Counted from the first letter of the stretch, positions 40,201-50,189 are shown. The stretch: DNA of 64,000 nt from Chondrosia reniformis (GCA_947172415.1 OX359200.1:932501-996500); one strand, 5' to 3'. The notes: generated from the sequence alone by a model not told the origin. Program-made: numbers and translations.

Positions 40201-43200
40201 TTGCAATGTGCTGTGGGTATATTTAGGAGAACTGATTGGTCAGATAGCACTTGCGTAGGTATGTACATAGGTATGTATTTATGTTAAAATATGTCAGAGT
40301 AAAGCTAAAATATATTACTATCTACATTCTATACTTGTTTACCGCTTTAGTGAAAATGAATATCTCAATATATATTTTGAATAGCAATATGCAAAACCTC
40401 TTTCATATCATTCTAAACAAATCTTCAAGTGATTGTTCAAGTGACTGTATGTAAGGTATAGCACTCACATAAACATATGTCAGCATGTTGTAAGTCATCT
40501 AGCTATTCCACTACGAGATACTTATATAGACCAGGTACCAGCTACCTAACCTGTTCTGACAGATCTATAAGCTTGTTATGACAGATCTATAAGCTATCCA
40601 ACCTGTTACGACAGATCTATAAGCTTGTTATGACAGGCACTTCTTACCTGCTTTACCATCATGGAGTGATGGTACATCACTTCAAACTCGTCAAAGCCGA
40701 TGCTATTGGCCTTGTGCACATCAACATAGTTAAAAGAGTGCTTTGCTTTCCTTTCCTGCTCGGCTGAATTCAGCTTGCCATAAAACTTCTTTACTTCTGC
40801 CAGACCGATCCTAAAGAACCATTTCAGATAACTCAATAGATGTTATACACACAAACACAAACACACAAACACACGCACACGCCCACAAACACAAACATGC
40901 ATATTACTTGTATAATTACTTATCACATACTATATGCATCTTAAAATACTTAGCATACTTGCAGAACAACAGAGTTCAAAGGTCAACATACCTTCCAGCG
41001 CCTGCCCTATCAAGCATTGTGAACTCCTTCATTAACCATCTAATATGACCAAAAATCAAAATTTATTTAAAATGCTGGATATTTACACAAAAATTTATGT
41101 CCCATAAACTACACTTCAGTTACCGGTCAATACAATAGTAGGCAACGCCTGACAAGGTTGCAAAGAAGTTATACATAGATAACGAGAGTTAAGTGAATTA
41201 GTTGATGAATTACAACTAAACAAAGAAACCCTATGAACTAGGGGAGTTATTTCACTGAGCCGTGCAATGGACAAGATTATAAGCAAATTATCACTGGAAG
41301 GTAACACTTGGGAGGCGCTCCAGTGATTATATGCTTATCACCATAGCCAAGCAGACAAGTTGACTGATACGAAGCTTATACAGTCATTTTATTCATTTAA
41401 TGGATATTCTATTTACAAAAAACTCTCTCATAATGTGAAAGTTAGCGGCAAGTCTTTCAATTTCGTGCTAATTGAGTTCCACTATTTAGGAAAATGACTA
41501 TCGCACCACCAACCCTCTTTCTTGTCTTCCTATCTTCAGGAAAAGAACAATCTATCCCATTTTACGCATGCTACACTGTTAGTACCTTGTAGTATTAGTA
41601 CATACCGTATTATCTCTAATATAAGCCCATGCAGGTCTCTAATACAAGCTCGTCTCCAATAGAAGCCCACCTTTACGAGTTATTGAAAACTAGAAGCCCA
41701 GTCCCCAATATAAGCCCACTGACACACTACTAAAGTACTTATGATATTCATACTTATCAAACATGCTGCTCTCTATACGTACATAGTTTATGTAGAAATT
41801 GTCCCAACAAAGTTGATTTATCAATATGAATTGGAGGGTTGAAAAAATAAAAGCCCAGTCTCTTATACAAGCCCAATTTCCAATAAAAGCCCAGGTTTAG
41901 AGGGGTTTGAAAAATACAAGCCCCGGGCTTATATTAGAGATAATACGGTACGTGCATATGAAATGATAGGGGGTATTTCTTGTGGTCAGGATGACCTAGA
42001 AGGTTATAGCGAAGAGGAAGAGATGTCATATTGAGAACTAAGAAAATATTTCCACAATTAATTCGCCGTCCCATATGTTCTTAATTGTGTTAGAGCGTAA
42101 GGAATAAGGAATCCTTCAGTAAAACGTTTCGATCCATTGGTCTTTATCAGCAAATACAAGAGGATATTGGTCTTTATATAGATGTAGATATGTACATACA
42201 TACATACATACATACATACATACATACATACATACATACATACCGTTGTATTAGGAAGCCTGATGTGAAATTGAAATCATTAAGGCAGTAACTGAGAACA
42301 GTTATCCAGGCTTCTCTCTCTTCGGCACACAGGGCTGGATGTAGAACAAGAAGAGCTTGTAAATGTCTTTAATTCTTCTGTGTATATGTACCTTACTTAT
42401 ATATCATCTAAGGACATATGTGTACATACATATGTATCCCAGTTCTATTACTATGGCAACAAGGCCATCTAATGATGATAATGATTATGATGTGTAAATG
42501 TGTGTCTTTAGTCTTGTGAGCATCTAGAGATGCAGTTTGTTTCTTGAGAATTGGACATTTTGATCCAGGCAGCTATCTTTTTTAGATGCTCAAATGACTA
42601 AAAGATGAACCATCTCAAAGATAAGTCTGTTGCAGTTAGAAGAAATGCCTATCATCTATTTACACATCATAATCATTATCATCATTAGATGGCCTTGTTG
42701 CCATAGTAATAGAACTAGGATACATATGTCCTTATACATGAACAGGTATGTGTAAGGAGCTAACATTATACAGTGTCACCTCGATAATCCACCACCTCAC
42801 AATTCTGCCTCCGCCAGGCTGCTTTCCTGACAAAATGCCTACTTAATATGTAATTTACACCAAATAATCCGCCAATCACACGTACGTTTTTAAGTGCAAA
42901 TGAACATGGCTACTCGAAAGAGAACAAAAATTACAATAGAGAGAGAGAGAGAGAGAAGGAGATACGCGACTACAAACAAAGAAATCCGGGTACTACTCAG
43001 GGGGAAATCGCTACACTTTTTCAGAGACAGTGGGTAATATCAATTGCTAGAAGAACAAAGAACCTCATTAATCTGCCATATTTATTCTTGAACCAATTGT
43101 GGCGGATTATCGAGGTGACACTGTACGTTACTCTAATCAGTTAACCTTTATGAGCTGGCTGTATGTATGTATATGTATGTACAAATGTGGCAGGCATATA

Positions 43201-46200
43201 TACACTGGAGCATCAGCAACACTTATTGAATTGTATAAGTGATGTCGATGCTTAAATATATACGTACCTCCCATATTCACTATGAAGGAAACAAATATCC
43301 CTTACTGTGTCATAGATAGGTACAGTGGAAACTGGTTAACGAGTACTCCTGGGTACTATGCCTTTTAGCACTCGTTATCAGTAGTTCTTGTTAACTAATA
43401 GTTAGTGCTATAATATGGTTATACAAAGTGTTGCGTAATATACAGCTCCATATATGGTTAAAAGTAGTCATTAATGTTATGTGTAGTCTGTTTCTTGTGA
43501 GTTTCAACACAAAAATTTCAATTTAAAATCAATAAAATAGCACTTTTGTTTCTTCTTTACTTCCATATTATTCCAAACATATGGATACTTTAACTAATAA
43601 TCTGTTGCCAAATTCTGTTCACATTAACAGTACGTATTTGTGTTAAATGGTAGCTTTTTATATACTGTAAAACCCTTAATATTAACGTCCATTATATTTA
43701 GCATTTTACCGTATATGACTTATTAGCGTCCATTAAATTTAGCGTTTTGTTGCAAATACTTGCTCCACACTACTGCGCATGCGTAATAATAAACATTTTA
43801 GTGACCATAAACGTTAGCGAATGATATCGTATCGCTAATTTCGCTAACATTAATGGCGTGCTAATATTAAGGGTTTTACAGTATTAGGGACTCCATTTTC
43901 CAAGTTTTGTTCAGTAAAGCGTGTTTGTGTTAGATAGTTTCCACATATATATGTACATATATGTACAATCTCATGCCAACCTTGAAGGTATAACTTCTGC
44001 TAGATGTAAATACATATGTGGAAATGTTTAGTCACTGTTGGCTGTAAAACAAGCAATTTGATTTAATAATAACTCATGGGGCTGTCGTCCCTGCATTTGA
44101 ACTACTTGTTATAGGTATATAGGCATAATATTAACAATCCTTGACTCTCATGTATCATCAAATATATAGAGAATGATAGAAAACCCTGGTCTTAAGCTTT
44201 CCTGAGAGCTACCATTTGTAAATTAACTGTATTAACATATTAATAAAGTGTTATAACAATTACATATAAACCTGTACTAAACGTTGATCTACACATCTAT
44301 GAGACAAGCATATCAACCGGAAATAAAAATGAAAGCATTATAGGGGCTGGCTGTGGCAGACACCAGAAAGAGTTTGGCACACACAAACCCACTTACCAAC
44401 TAGACTGAGCGATTTTAGATTAAACTCGGATCCATACAAAATGACAAAGGCACAGTTGACCTCCATTTTCTTAAACTCATCCTGTGCCAGTTTAAAGTCT
44501 TTTGAACTTCCATCTGTTCTGATCTCTTTGATTTCTCTGATATCGACTACAAAGATATACGTATGTTCATAAGTATAAATAATTACCTCACTCCTTCATT
44601 AAATGAGCACACTTTTCCTAACTGGATCACGCTTTCAGATTCATTAACACGGAACACACAAATGGGGCAGCTGAAACATTTTAACAAGTATTTTGTCAAC
44701 TTGTCAGGACATCTATCCCAACCGATCAACAAATGGCTCCAGGGCTGCATGCCCCCTCTATGCAGCCCTGGGGTCACATGGAGGACATGGAGGGGAGGGG
44801 CAGATGAGAAATGGGAGGGGAGGGACAGAGGAGGAAGGGGGGAGGGGCAAATGAGGAAGGGGAGGACAGAGGAGGACATGGAGGGGAGGGGCAGATGAGG
44901 AAGGGTGGGACAGAGGAGGACACGGAGGGGAGGGGCAGATGAGGAAGGGGGGGACAGAGGAGGACACGGAGGGGAGGGGCAGATGAGGAAGGGTGGGACA
45001 GAGGAGGACATGGAGGGGAGGGGCAGATGAGGAAGGGGAGGACAGAGGAGGACACAGAGGGGAGGGGCAGATGAGGAAAGGGGGGAGGGGCAGATGAGGA
45101 AGGGGAGGGACAGAGGAGGACATGAAGGGGAGGGGCAGATGAGGAAGGGGAGGGGAGGAACTAAATAGGATCAGTGAAGTAAAGTGCCTTGGTGTATGGT
45201 TGAAATTCACTGCATGTATGAGGGAAGTTAAGAGAAAGGCATGTATTGGACTGGTAAAGTTAAGAAAACTGCAACATATTCTATATGCCCTCCAACACAT
45301 CAAGAAGAATATTTACAAGGTAATATTACCACACATTTAAACTACTGCTCAACTGATCGATGAAGTGTTGCAAACTACAGCCTGAAAGCACTTCGAGAGC
45401 AGCTACAAGGAATCCAGGATTATGCCAATTCACATAATTCTGAACAAACCACCCCGAACACCTAGTGATGGCTTAAGGAGGCAGCTTAAATGGTCTACAC
45501 TGGAGAGTAGAAGGCAAGTATCCAGCAATATAGATGTACGTATTACACATCAAGCTCCACCAGAATTAATTGTTAGGAATCAAGTTGGTCACTGCAGGAC
45601 CCGCGGTGGAGACAATAAAATTATTCCCAATGTCCATCACTGAAGAAGACCCTCGGGGTCAAAACGTCTGACAGCAAAGAAGAAAGACTACAAAACTGCA
45701 TCTTTAGATGCTCTAAAAGTCGAAAGATGATCCTTTCAAAAGATAATGTTAGAACTGAATGGCATGGGAGATCATATATCTGCACTGTTGGTCTGAAGCT
45801 TCCCAAATATACAAAGGCAATATCAGATCCAAGATTATTAAGTATCAATATAGATCATTGAGATTAGAACTTTTAAACTATTTTAACCTGTTAAGCTCAT
45901 CTATTTTGTTTATATCTATATACAGGACCCCCTGGTAGACCAGTTGTATGTTAAAGAGGCATTTCCTGTTTAAATTAAAATATATGATATTATGATATGA
46001 TGATATGATGATAAGATCAAGCTGCAGTACCGTTCAGGTATGACTGTACTTACATGTCTCCTCGGCGGGCTGGTGCCTAAGGTTACTCGTCGAATACTGC
46101 TTTATTTCATAAGTATCACTCTTTAGACAAAACCTTTTCTTCTCCACTCGATTTTTCTTTCTCGAGGGAAAGCGGTACATGACCGTTCCAGCAAATAAAA

Positions 46201-46237
46201 CTGGGAGGTAATCTTTAACTTTCGCGGCACTATTCAT
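25278..46237 (-). CDS. PLCG: Phospholipase C gamma (1256 aa, 28 exons)
   Basis: Hydrolyses PIP2 to IP3 and diacylglycerol downstream of tyrosine kinases at the membrane. 1257 codons close in frame through exons 46054-46237, 44397-44546, 42244-42334, 40992-41039, 40648-40810, 39825-39859, 39691-39742, 38428-38651, 37165-37250, 36751-36871, 34791-34876, 34174-34311, 33682-33770, 33498-33593, 33216-33373, 32720-32897, 32124-32146, 31793-31912, 30707-30950, 30267-30449, 29629-29959, 28747-28840, 28135-28305, 27671-27770, 26922-27036, 26486-26733, 26055-26236, 25278-25338. Order: N-terminal PH (1-145), EF hands (150-250), X domain with catalytic His314 (DSSHNTYLTG) and His359 (VIYHG), split PH halves (460-521, 824-930), nSH2 (FLVRES, Arg560), cSH2 (AYLVRPS, Arg668), SH3 (763-823, [15 protein letters not shown]), Y domain ([14 protein letters not shown]), C2 (DNGLNPFW), and a C-terminal coiled coil. 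Acidic LYAYYTP before SH3 is a candidate phosphosite. One donor is GC. Confidence 0.95.
26750..26900. other. AT-rich spacer in PLCG intron 25
   Basis: Nearly pure A/T tract (26800-26895) between the two C2-domain exons; no feature beyond composition. Confidence 0.6.
27147..27597. repeat. Interstitial TTAGG telomere-like array in PLCG intron 24
   Basis: About 450 bp of GGTTA units with regular TTAGT and GGCTA variants. TTAGG is the arthropod-type telomere motif, whereas most other animals including sponges use TTAGGG. It lies within a gene, so it is not a chromosome end. Confidence 0.95.
27977..28047. repeat. 71-bp near-perfect hairpin in PLCG intron 23
   Basis: Arms of about 32 bp (AGTTAACTCTTACTGG at the left end, CCAGTAAGAGTTAACT at the right) with two mismatches and a short loop. 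Followed by extra GTTAAC motifs to 28080. Confidence 0.9.
28373..28645. repeat. 8-bp minisatellite ACCAGGCT in PLCG intron 22
   Basis: About 33 copies of ACCAGGCT with AAGTT and GAGTT variants at the edges. Confidence 0.95.
29085..29612. repeat. 35-bp tandem repeat in PLCG intron 21
   Basis: About 15 copies; the unit includes GGTACATATGGTGTATTAAG and ATACATCAGA, with CGGG versus TAGG sub-variants in blocks. It ends only 10-20 bp from the donor of exon 21. Confidence 0.95.
30962..31775. repeat. 16-bp purine minisatellite in PLCG intron 18
   Basis: Unit GGGAGGAGGGAGAAAT with GGGAGAGAT and GGGTGTAGG variants, about 50 copies, almost pure purine on the plus strand. It interrupts the C-terminal SH2 coding region between exons 18 and 19. 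Open in several frames on both strands because 16 is not a multiple of three. Confidence 0.95.
32235..32675. repeat. 20-bp minisatellite in PLCG intron 16
   Basis: Unit GCAGACACCCAACCGCAGCT, about 22 copies, with GAAGACACCC variants. GC-rich island in an AT-rich intron. Confidence 0.95.
32958..33090. mobile_element. 133-bp MITE in PLCG intron 15
   Basis: Inverted ends TACGGTAGGGCCGGAAAAAA and (right end) TTTTTTCCGCCCATACCGTA. The interior repeats CTTCG and CTTTG words. Confidence 0.8.
33927..34173. mobile_element. Dispersed repeat R1, longest copy, abutting PLCG exon 12
   Basis: Runs from TTAGATTTAGCACAGAGAGC through GGTCGCTGATGAAGGGTGG, AAACAGCTGTCTGACCCAG and GTATCCTCATCCAAAGCTCT to about GTGTATGAAGC. 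The last bases coincide with the donor of exon 12 (GTAAGC on the minus strand). Confidence 0.8.
34640..34712. mobile_element. Dispersed repeat R1 fragment in PLCG intron 11
   Basis: TTGTATCCTCATCTAAGCTC, then GGTTTAGTTCC and CTATAGGTCTTTTA, in family order. Confidence 0.7.
35060..36640. repeat. 19-bp minisatellite, about 1.6 kb, in PLCG intron 10
   Basis: Unit CTCTCTAGTGAGGCCACCT, more than 80 copies. Variants AGTGAGAC, AATAAGGC, CAAATAAGG and AGTAAGGC are arranged in blocks, and a multi-unit block is itself repeated between 35820 and 36560, showing higher-order structure. Confidence 0.97.
36908..37060. mobile_element. Dispersed repeat R1 copy in PLCG intron 9
   Basis: GTCCAGTGGAGAAGAAG, then CAAAGCTCTCTCCAGG and TAGTTCCCCTATAGGC, then AATGTAGGAAAATGGTG. 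Confidence 0.8.
37553..38310. repeat. Minisatellite (TATAAGGACTGTA type) split by a MITE, PLCG intron 8
   Basis: Unit of about 23 bp around AAGGACTGTATATAAGGTAT. Copies lie at 37553-37655 and 38064-38310, interrupted by the element at 37656-38063. The right part alternates AAGGACTG and AAAGACTG. Confidence 0.9.
37656..38063. mobile_element. 408-bp MITE inserted in the intron 8 minisatellite
   Basis: Inverted ends TACTGTAAATCCC and GGGATTTACAGTA, TA at both junctions. Related ends (TACTGTAAAACCC) mark the element at 43663-43883 and a fragment near position 212-234. Confidence 0.85.
38701..38848. mobile_element. Dispersed repeat R1 copy in PLCG intron 7
   Basis: TCTGGCCCAGTGGAGCAGAA, then ATCTTCATCCAAAGCTCTC, TAGTTCCCCTATAGGCCC and GAGTAGGCATATAGCATG. 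Confidence 0.8.
38962..39016 (-). other. tRNA-like promoter fragment (possible SINE head)
   Basis: On the minus strand GAGTGACAGAGTGCTGG precedes GGGTTCAACTCCCAG, resembling polymerase III A and B boxes. No complete cloverleaf was found, so it is a tRNA-derived relic at best. Confidence 0.35.
39152..39334. mobile_element. 183-bp MITE with 43-bp inverted ends, PLCG intron 7
   Basis: Left end AGAATAAAGCCTTATTGAGC and right end ...GCTCAATAAGGCTTTATTCT, nearly perfect over about 43 bp. The interior contains GCTGATGAAGACCTCTGGGT. A fragment of the AATAGAGTAAGGATTCCTTC family follows at 39341. Confidence 0.9.
41603..41950. mobile_element. 348-bp MITE with perfect 26-bp inverted ends, PLCG intron 3
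   Basis: Ends TACCGTATTATCTCTAATAT and the exact inverse at the right, TA at each end (probable TA target duplication). The interior is built of inverted subrepeats of a CTAATATAAGCCCA-like word, so each arm looks like an internally amplified end. Confidence 0.9.
42184..42243. repeat. CATA microsatellite
   Basis: About 14 CATA units directly next to the donor of PLCG exon 3. Confidence 0.9.
42413..42732. mobile_element. MITE with 70-bp inverted arms, PLCG intron 2
   Basis: Arms at about 42430-42498 and 42656-42727 (AGTTCTATTACTATGGCAAC and its inverse). The interior carries a second, degenerate hairpin around AGATGCAGTTTG and AGATGCTC. Confidence 0.85.
42771..43123. mobile_element. 353-bp pogo/Tigger-type non-autonomous element, PLCG intron 2
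   Basis: Starts CAGTGTCACCTCGATAATCC, ends with the inverse GGATTATCGAGGTGACACTG, flanked by TA on both sides. The CAGTG start and TA target are typical of pogo-like elements. The interior has an ATG followed by [11 protein letters not shown] and then a GA microsatellite that breaks the frame, a possible transposase N-terminal remnant. Confidence 0.85.
43321..43948. mobile_element. Larger element with ACAGTGGAAACT ends, hosting a nested MITE
   Basis: Left CAGTGGAAACTGGTTAACGA and right TTAGATAGTTTCCAC form short imperfect inverted ends. The MITE 43663-43883 lies inside it. The ends are weak, so this call is tentative. Confidence 0.45.
43663..43883. mobile_element. 221-bp MITE, TACTGTAAAACCC ends
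   Basis: Inverted ends TACTGTAAAACCCTTAATAT and the inverse at 43862-43883, bounded by TA. Same end family as 37656-38063 and as the fragment at 212-234. Confidence 0.9.
44774..45165. repeat. G-rich minisatellite in PLCG intron 1
   Basis: Unit of about 45-50 bp built from GGGGAGGGGCAGATGAGGAA and GGGACAGAGGAGGACA, about 8 copies; purine-rich plus strand. Confidence 0.9.
45175..45540 (+). pseudogene. Decayed non-LTR retrotransposon reverse transcriptase, C-terminal part
   Basis: Broken frames read KCLGVWL, then [15 protein letters not shown]...[13 protein letters not shown] and a late [18 protein letters not shown]. This order (LGVxLD, LRR, LPHLDYCS, LQxLQNRA, LxWxxLExRR) is typical of the reverse transcriptase C-terminus of jockey/CR1-type elements. 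Several stops and frameshifts; embedded in PLCG intron 1. A half-copy of the hairpin MITE follows at 45640-45755. Confidence 0.6.
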
Positions 46238-46374
46238 TTCATAGTAGATCAGTCAACGTCTTTTGGGACTTTCCTCATCAGCGGAGAAAACAGAAATCGT
46301 GTGACCAAACGGCGTGACTCGACGCTAACTGACGCAAACGATCATGTGAGGGGAATTCCCGAATATCTTCGAAA
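46238..46374. promoter_or_regulatory. Shared divergent promoter of PLCG and MPHOSPH6, with kappaB-like palindrome
   Basis: 137 bp between start codons. GGGGAATTCCC at 46350-46360 contains the 10-bp palindrome GGGAATTCCC and fits the NF-kappaB consensus. TCATGTGA lies 8 bp upstream. Confidence 0.55.
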
Positions 46375-47399
46375 ATGGCTGCCGCAAGAATGGGACTTTC
46401 GAAAAACTTAAAAGCCATGAAATTTATGCAACGCAAAGCTTTACAGGAAGGCTTTGACGGAGGGGAGCCTAGTTCTTCCGAAAACGCGTTTCAGTGTCAC
46501 CCACTGGAGCAATGGATAGTCCCCAATGCTAAGGCGTTCACTGAATCACGCAAGACTACCGGGTACGCGGAATTTTACCACTTACTTTGTGCATGCGTGT
46601 TACAGCTTTTAATCATTCCAGTGACTACGAGGTAAATGTTGGATTAGCAATCTGTACAGGGGTTAATACAATGGGTAGAAAGTCTTACAATGGCTTCAAT
46701 CCGGATATAGAAGTGAGAATGCATGACAACACAGGAAACGGGTTTCTGTATGCTATTGTTCAAAATGACAGTAGAGCAGTGACATATTGCAGGATTTGGC
46801 TGAGAATATAGTTTGTGTTTCCAAAGAGGAAAAGGAAAGGAATGTCACAGAATGTTTAATCCTTTCCTCATAAGCCTTCCATGAAAAATCTAAGATACCA
46901 TTTTCCTACATGCTATATGCCTATTCTGTAAAAGAGCCTATAGGGGAACTAAACCTGAAGAGAGCTTTTGGATGAGGATACAGGAGTCTTTTCTTCCTTC
47001 TTTTCCCTTCTTTCATCTTCTTCTCCACTGGGTCAGACAGTCGTTTCTGGGAATTCCACCCTTCATCAGTGATCCTGGGAGTCTTTGTCTTTTTCTTTAT
47101 CTTGGATCTGTGAATCCTTGGCCATGTCTTTGCCAATAATACTACATTTAATGTACAGTTGTAATATTACATTTTCTAATAGAAAATGTATTATTACTTT
47201 TTCATAGAAATTAATGCAGGAAGAAGGTGATCATGATTCTTCTGCAGATGAGAATAATGAGGAGAAGGAAGGAACAATCCCTGCTCTTGAGGTTGCCGAG
47301 CGATACCAGAAGTTGATGAACAAACAGTTGCCTCACAAAAGAAGAAAACCAGTCTCATCTGAACCATCGTCTAAACGTTTTTTAAAACCTGCAGATTAA
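46375..47399 (+). CDS. MPHOSPH6: M-phase phosphoprotein 6 homologue (156 aa, 3 exons)
   Basis: Exosome-associated RNA-binding protein needed for 5.8S rRNA 3'-end maturation, nuclear/nucleolar (family knowledge). Exons 46375-46562, 46622-46712, 47208-47399; 157 codons in frame, against about 160 in vertebrates. The N-terminus LSKNLKAMKFMQR, the central MGRKSYNGFNPDIEKLM, and the C-terminal EVAERYQKLM...SKRFLKPAD match the family blocks. The middle of exon 1 and the start of exon 2 (about residues 25-75) are poorly conserved, and the exon 2 acceptor at 46621 was chosen to keep frame. An R1 element fills most of intron 2. Confidence 0.88.
46880..47125. mobile_element. Dispersed repeat R1 copy in MPHOSPH6 intron 2
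   Basis: Near full-length copy: AAATCTAAGATACCATTTTC, CTATAGGGGAACTAAACC, GGATGAGGATACAGGAGTC, GGGAATTCCACCCTTCATC, then ATCTTGGATCTGTGAATCC. Confidence 0.85.
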
Positions 47400-47593
47400 A
47401 TATATTTCTTGTAGTACTAAAGTTAGATAAGTTAGAAGAAATTCTTATTCAATTATAGTACTAAAAAGATCACCAAATTAAATGCCAGCAAAAAAGACAT
47501 TAATAAATAAAGAAGAGAAGACATTAATAAATAATAAAAAATATTCAAGGAAAGGTTTATGTATAATAGATTGGTTAGACCATGGATCTATGG

Positions 47594-49720
47594 TTAGACA
47601 TTGGGTGAGTCCTTTTCATTCTCCTGTTCCTTCTCTTCAGAGAGTTTTCTAAATTCCTTTCTAGCCAGCTTGATAACATATAGTGTGAGCAATATAGTTA
47701 AAATGATCTACAAAAAGAAAACTCTTTTAATTCCCCAAGTGTTAGCTCACAATCTTGCTAAACTCATATTGTGTTATCACTTTTATATATAATGTTATGG
47801 TTACTGGTGTGAAGGCTTCCAGACAAATGAAGTGTTTCATGTGTTACTTTGCACTACCTCTGTGTGTCAGATATTTGGAACATTTTTTTATCCTAAAATT
47901 TTGACAAAAGGTATCCCATAGGTTCATGGAGTATCAGGCAATGCTTAGTTACCGTATAGCTGGAAATTTGTGAGGCAAATTAATTTGGAAAAGTGGCAGT
48001 TTTGAGAGCAATCTGCCAATATTTCACACTACACTGAACATAGGAGAATAACTGTCTGGTCAGTAAAATCCGCCAAATAATATATAATTTGAGCAATCCA
48101 CCAAATATTCTTCTTGCTAAAATTTCTGGCTATACAGTATATTGGGTCATTTAACATGACAACACTAGCTATCACTAGCTGGTAACATTTGCTGGTGACA
48201 CTAAAGCGTGATGCTCACATGTTTATCACATGCTCCTACTATTATTACACTACAAAGGACAAGTAACAGTTTCGTAATGATGTACTATGTGAGCTGTTGG
48301 TTGTACCTGTCCTATTAACATTAAAATGCCTCCTTCCTTTTCATTCATGACCTGTGTAATGTCCCTGAGAGTAGAACCCATGTAAGTATTGAGACACTGC
48401 GTGGGCGTGCTTCCCACAAGAGTACCTGCTAGACACAACCAGAAGGTAGTACTGGTGACCTAAAGAGAAAAAAGGGGACAAAATCTGAAGATACCATATG
48501 GTGGACCATATTATATTCACAGCTATAGAGGATTTCATAAGACTGACATTCCAGAGCTTAGAGAAGTCTTACTATAAATCTTATTGACAAAGTAAAAAGA
48601 AGTACCCAAACTATGATAAGAAGCTCCTAACTATAATAAGAAGCTACTAACTATAATAAGAAGCTACTAACTATAATAAGAAGCTCCTAACTATAATAAG
48701 AAGCTCCTAACTATAATAAGAAGCTCCTAACTATAATAAGAAGCTCCTAACTATAATAAGAAGCTCCTAACTATGATAAGAAGCTACTAACTATAATAAG
48801 AAGCTAATAACTATAATAAGAAGTACCCAAACTATGATAAGAAGCTCCTAACTGCTCCTAGCTAAGATAAGAAGTACCAAGGGAAAGATATACAGTTTAT
48901 TATTAATAAAGAAAGACTTTGGATAGGGAGACTGAGGAAGGGTCATTATGCGTCACAAACACCAGCCAACTTTACAGTTCGGCCATTTGTACAAGTATTA
49001 AAGTACATATAGATACATATAGATAAGTAATGTAAAGTCAAATATTAAATGCTTTTCTGGTATGCTTTGCATTGTGTGCAATGGAGAGAGGGTAACTGAG
49101 AAGGAGTAACAACTCACAGCTAAGACACCATTTTGAAAACCATATGGAATTGGGGTAAATCTCGCCAGTATCATCACTTTGAATCCCTTTTTGCCTTCAA
49201 CTACGCGAACCAGAGCTTTGGCAACCTCTGACGTCTGTACAAGATTTCTGTCAATCCAATCCTTCATGCATAACCGACAGAGAGGAAATGCGACAGAGAA
49301 TCCGATAGTCGCACTAACACTGACTATCAACTGGCCCCACCAAAACCCGTACAGGTAGCCTGCGGCAATATTGAGTATGAACAATCCAAAAGTAAAGGGA
49401 AGAGAAAATAAAATGAAGAGAGCTACGAACACGACTAATGTTTGCCACAGCTGCGCTCCTTTTAACCACTCCAGCAGCTCAAAGAAGTGAGCTCGAAAGA
49501 ATATCAACACAAAGACACTGAAAATGCCTACAAACGTGACTACCAACCACACTTTTATCGACGTTGCCCATCGAGCTAAACAAGTCTTCCACGTGATATC
49601 TCCTTGTACGGTGGGACAGGATTCTTTCACTAATGTGGAGCAGTCTTCACCATCTCTAAGGTCCTCCTGAGTAACGGATCCGGAGGTATCGATTTCTTGT
49701 TCAGTTTGGACTTCTGTCAT
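47594..49720 (-). CDS. TMEM64: TMEM64-like VTT-domain membrane protein (289 aa, 3 exons)
   Basis: Multi-pass membrane protein of the VTT/DedA (TVP38-TMEM64) family, in animals mostly at the ER; members of the broader family act as lipid scramblases or calcium regulators. Exons 49118-49720, 48307-48459, 47594-47707; 290 codons in frame. An acidic N-terminus of about 60 residues is followed by a membrane segment (VWLVVTFVGIFSVFVLIFF), then the VTT core FGLFILNIAAGYLYGFWWG and GFKVMILARFTPIPYGFQNG, the GSTPTQCLNTYMGSTLR block, and a last hydrophobic segment IILTILLTLYVIKLAR before a short charged tail. Convergent with MPHOSPH6 (about 195 bp between stops). Confidence 0.85.
48612..48845. repeat. 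20-bp minisatellite in TMEM64 intron 1
   Basis: Unit TATAATAAGAAGCTCCTAAC, about 11-12 copies, with CTAC and GTACCC variants. Confidence 0.95.
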
Positions 49721-50189
49721 CCCAATGCTTATGTCAGCAATTCAGACGCCATTTTCATTACATCATCTACAATAGCATAACATGACAACAACATACTGAT
49801 ATAAGTGTTTAAATGCATACCTGTTTCTAATATGTATGCATAGAAGCATATACGTATATTAATTATCAATATTAATGAATGTTCGGAAGCCTATATTAGA
49901 AAAACTACATGCACTTTGCAAGAGTAGTTTTTTTATCACACCTAATGATTTTGCTGTATGTGTTTATACAGGCCAGGGTGTACGTAGTTTAACTTATAAC
50001 TAGCTTTAGCAAAGGCTTCGAACTCTTAATATTTTGGAAAATTACTATTACATTTCATCTTATATATTAGGTCATATCAAATAGCTACATTCACATGTAG
50101 TTGAATATAGACACCTATTGTTGTTAATTAATCTATTGGACAGTTCAAAGAATACTAAATAGAGTTCTGACAACAGTTATATGCATTGT

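Noticed and set aside
40860..40900. Regulatory CA-rich element
   Set aside because: Plain CA microsatellite with interruptions in an intron; nothing beyond composition.
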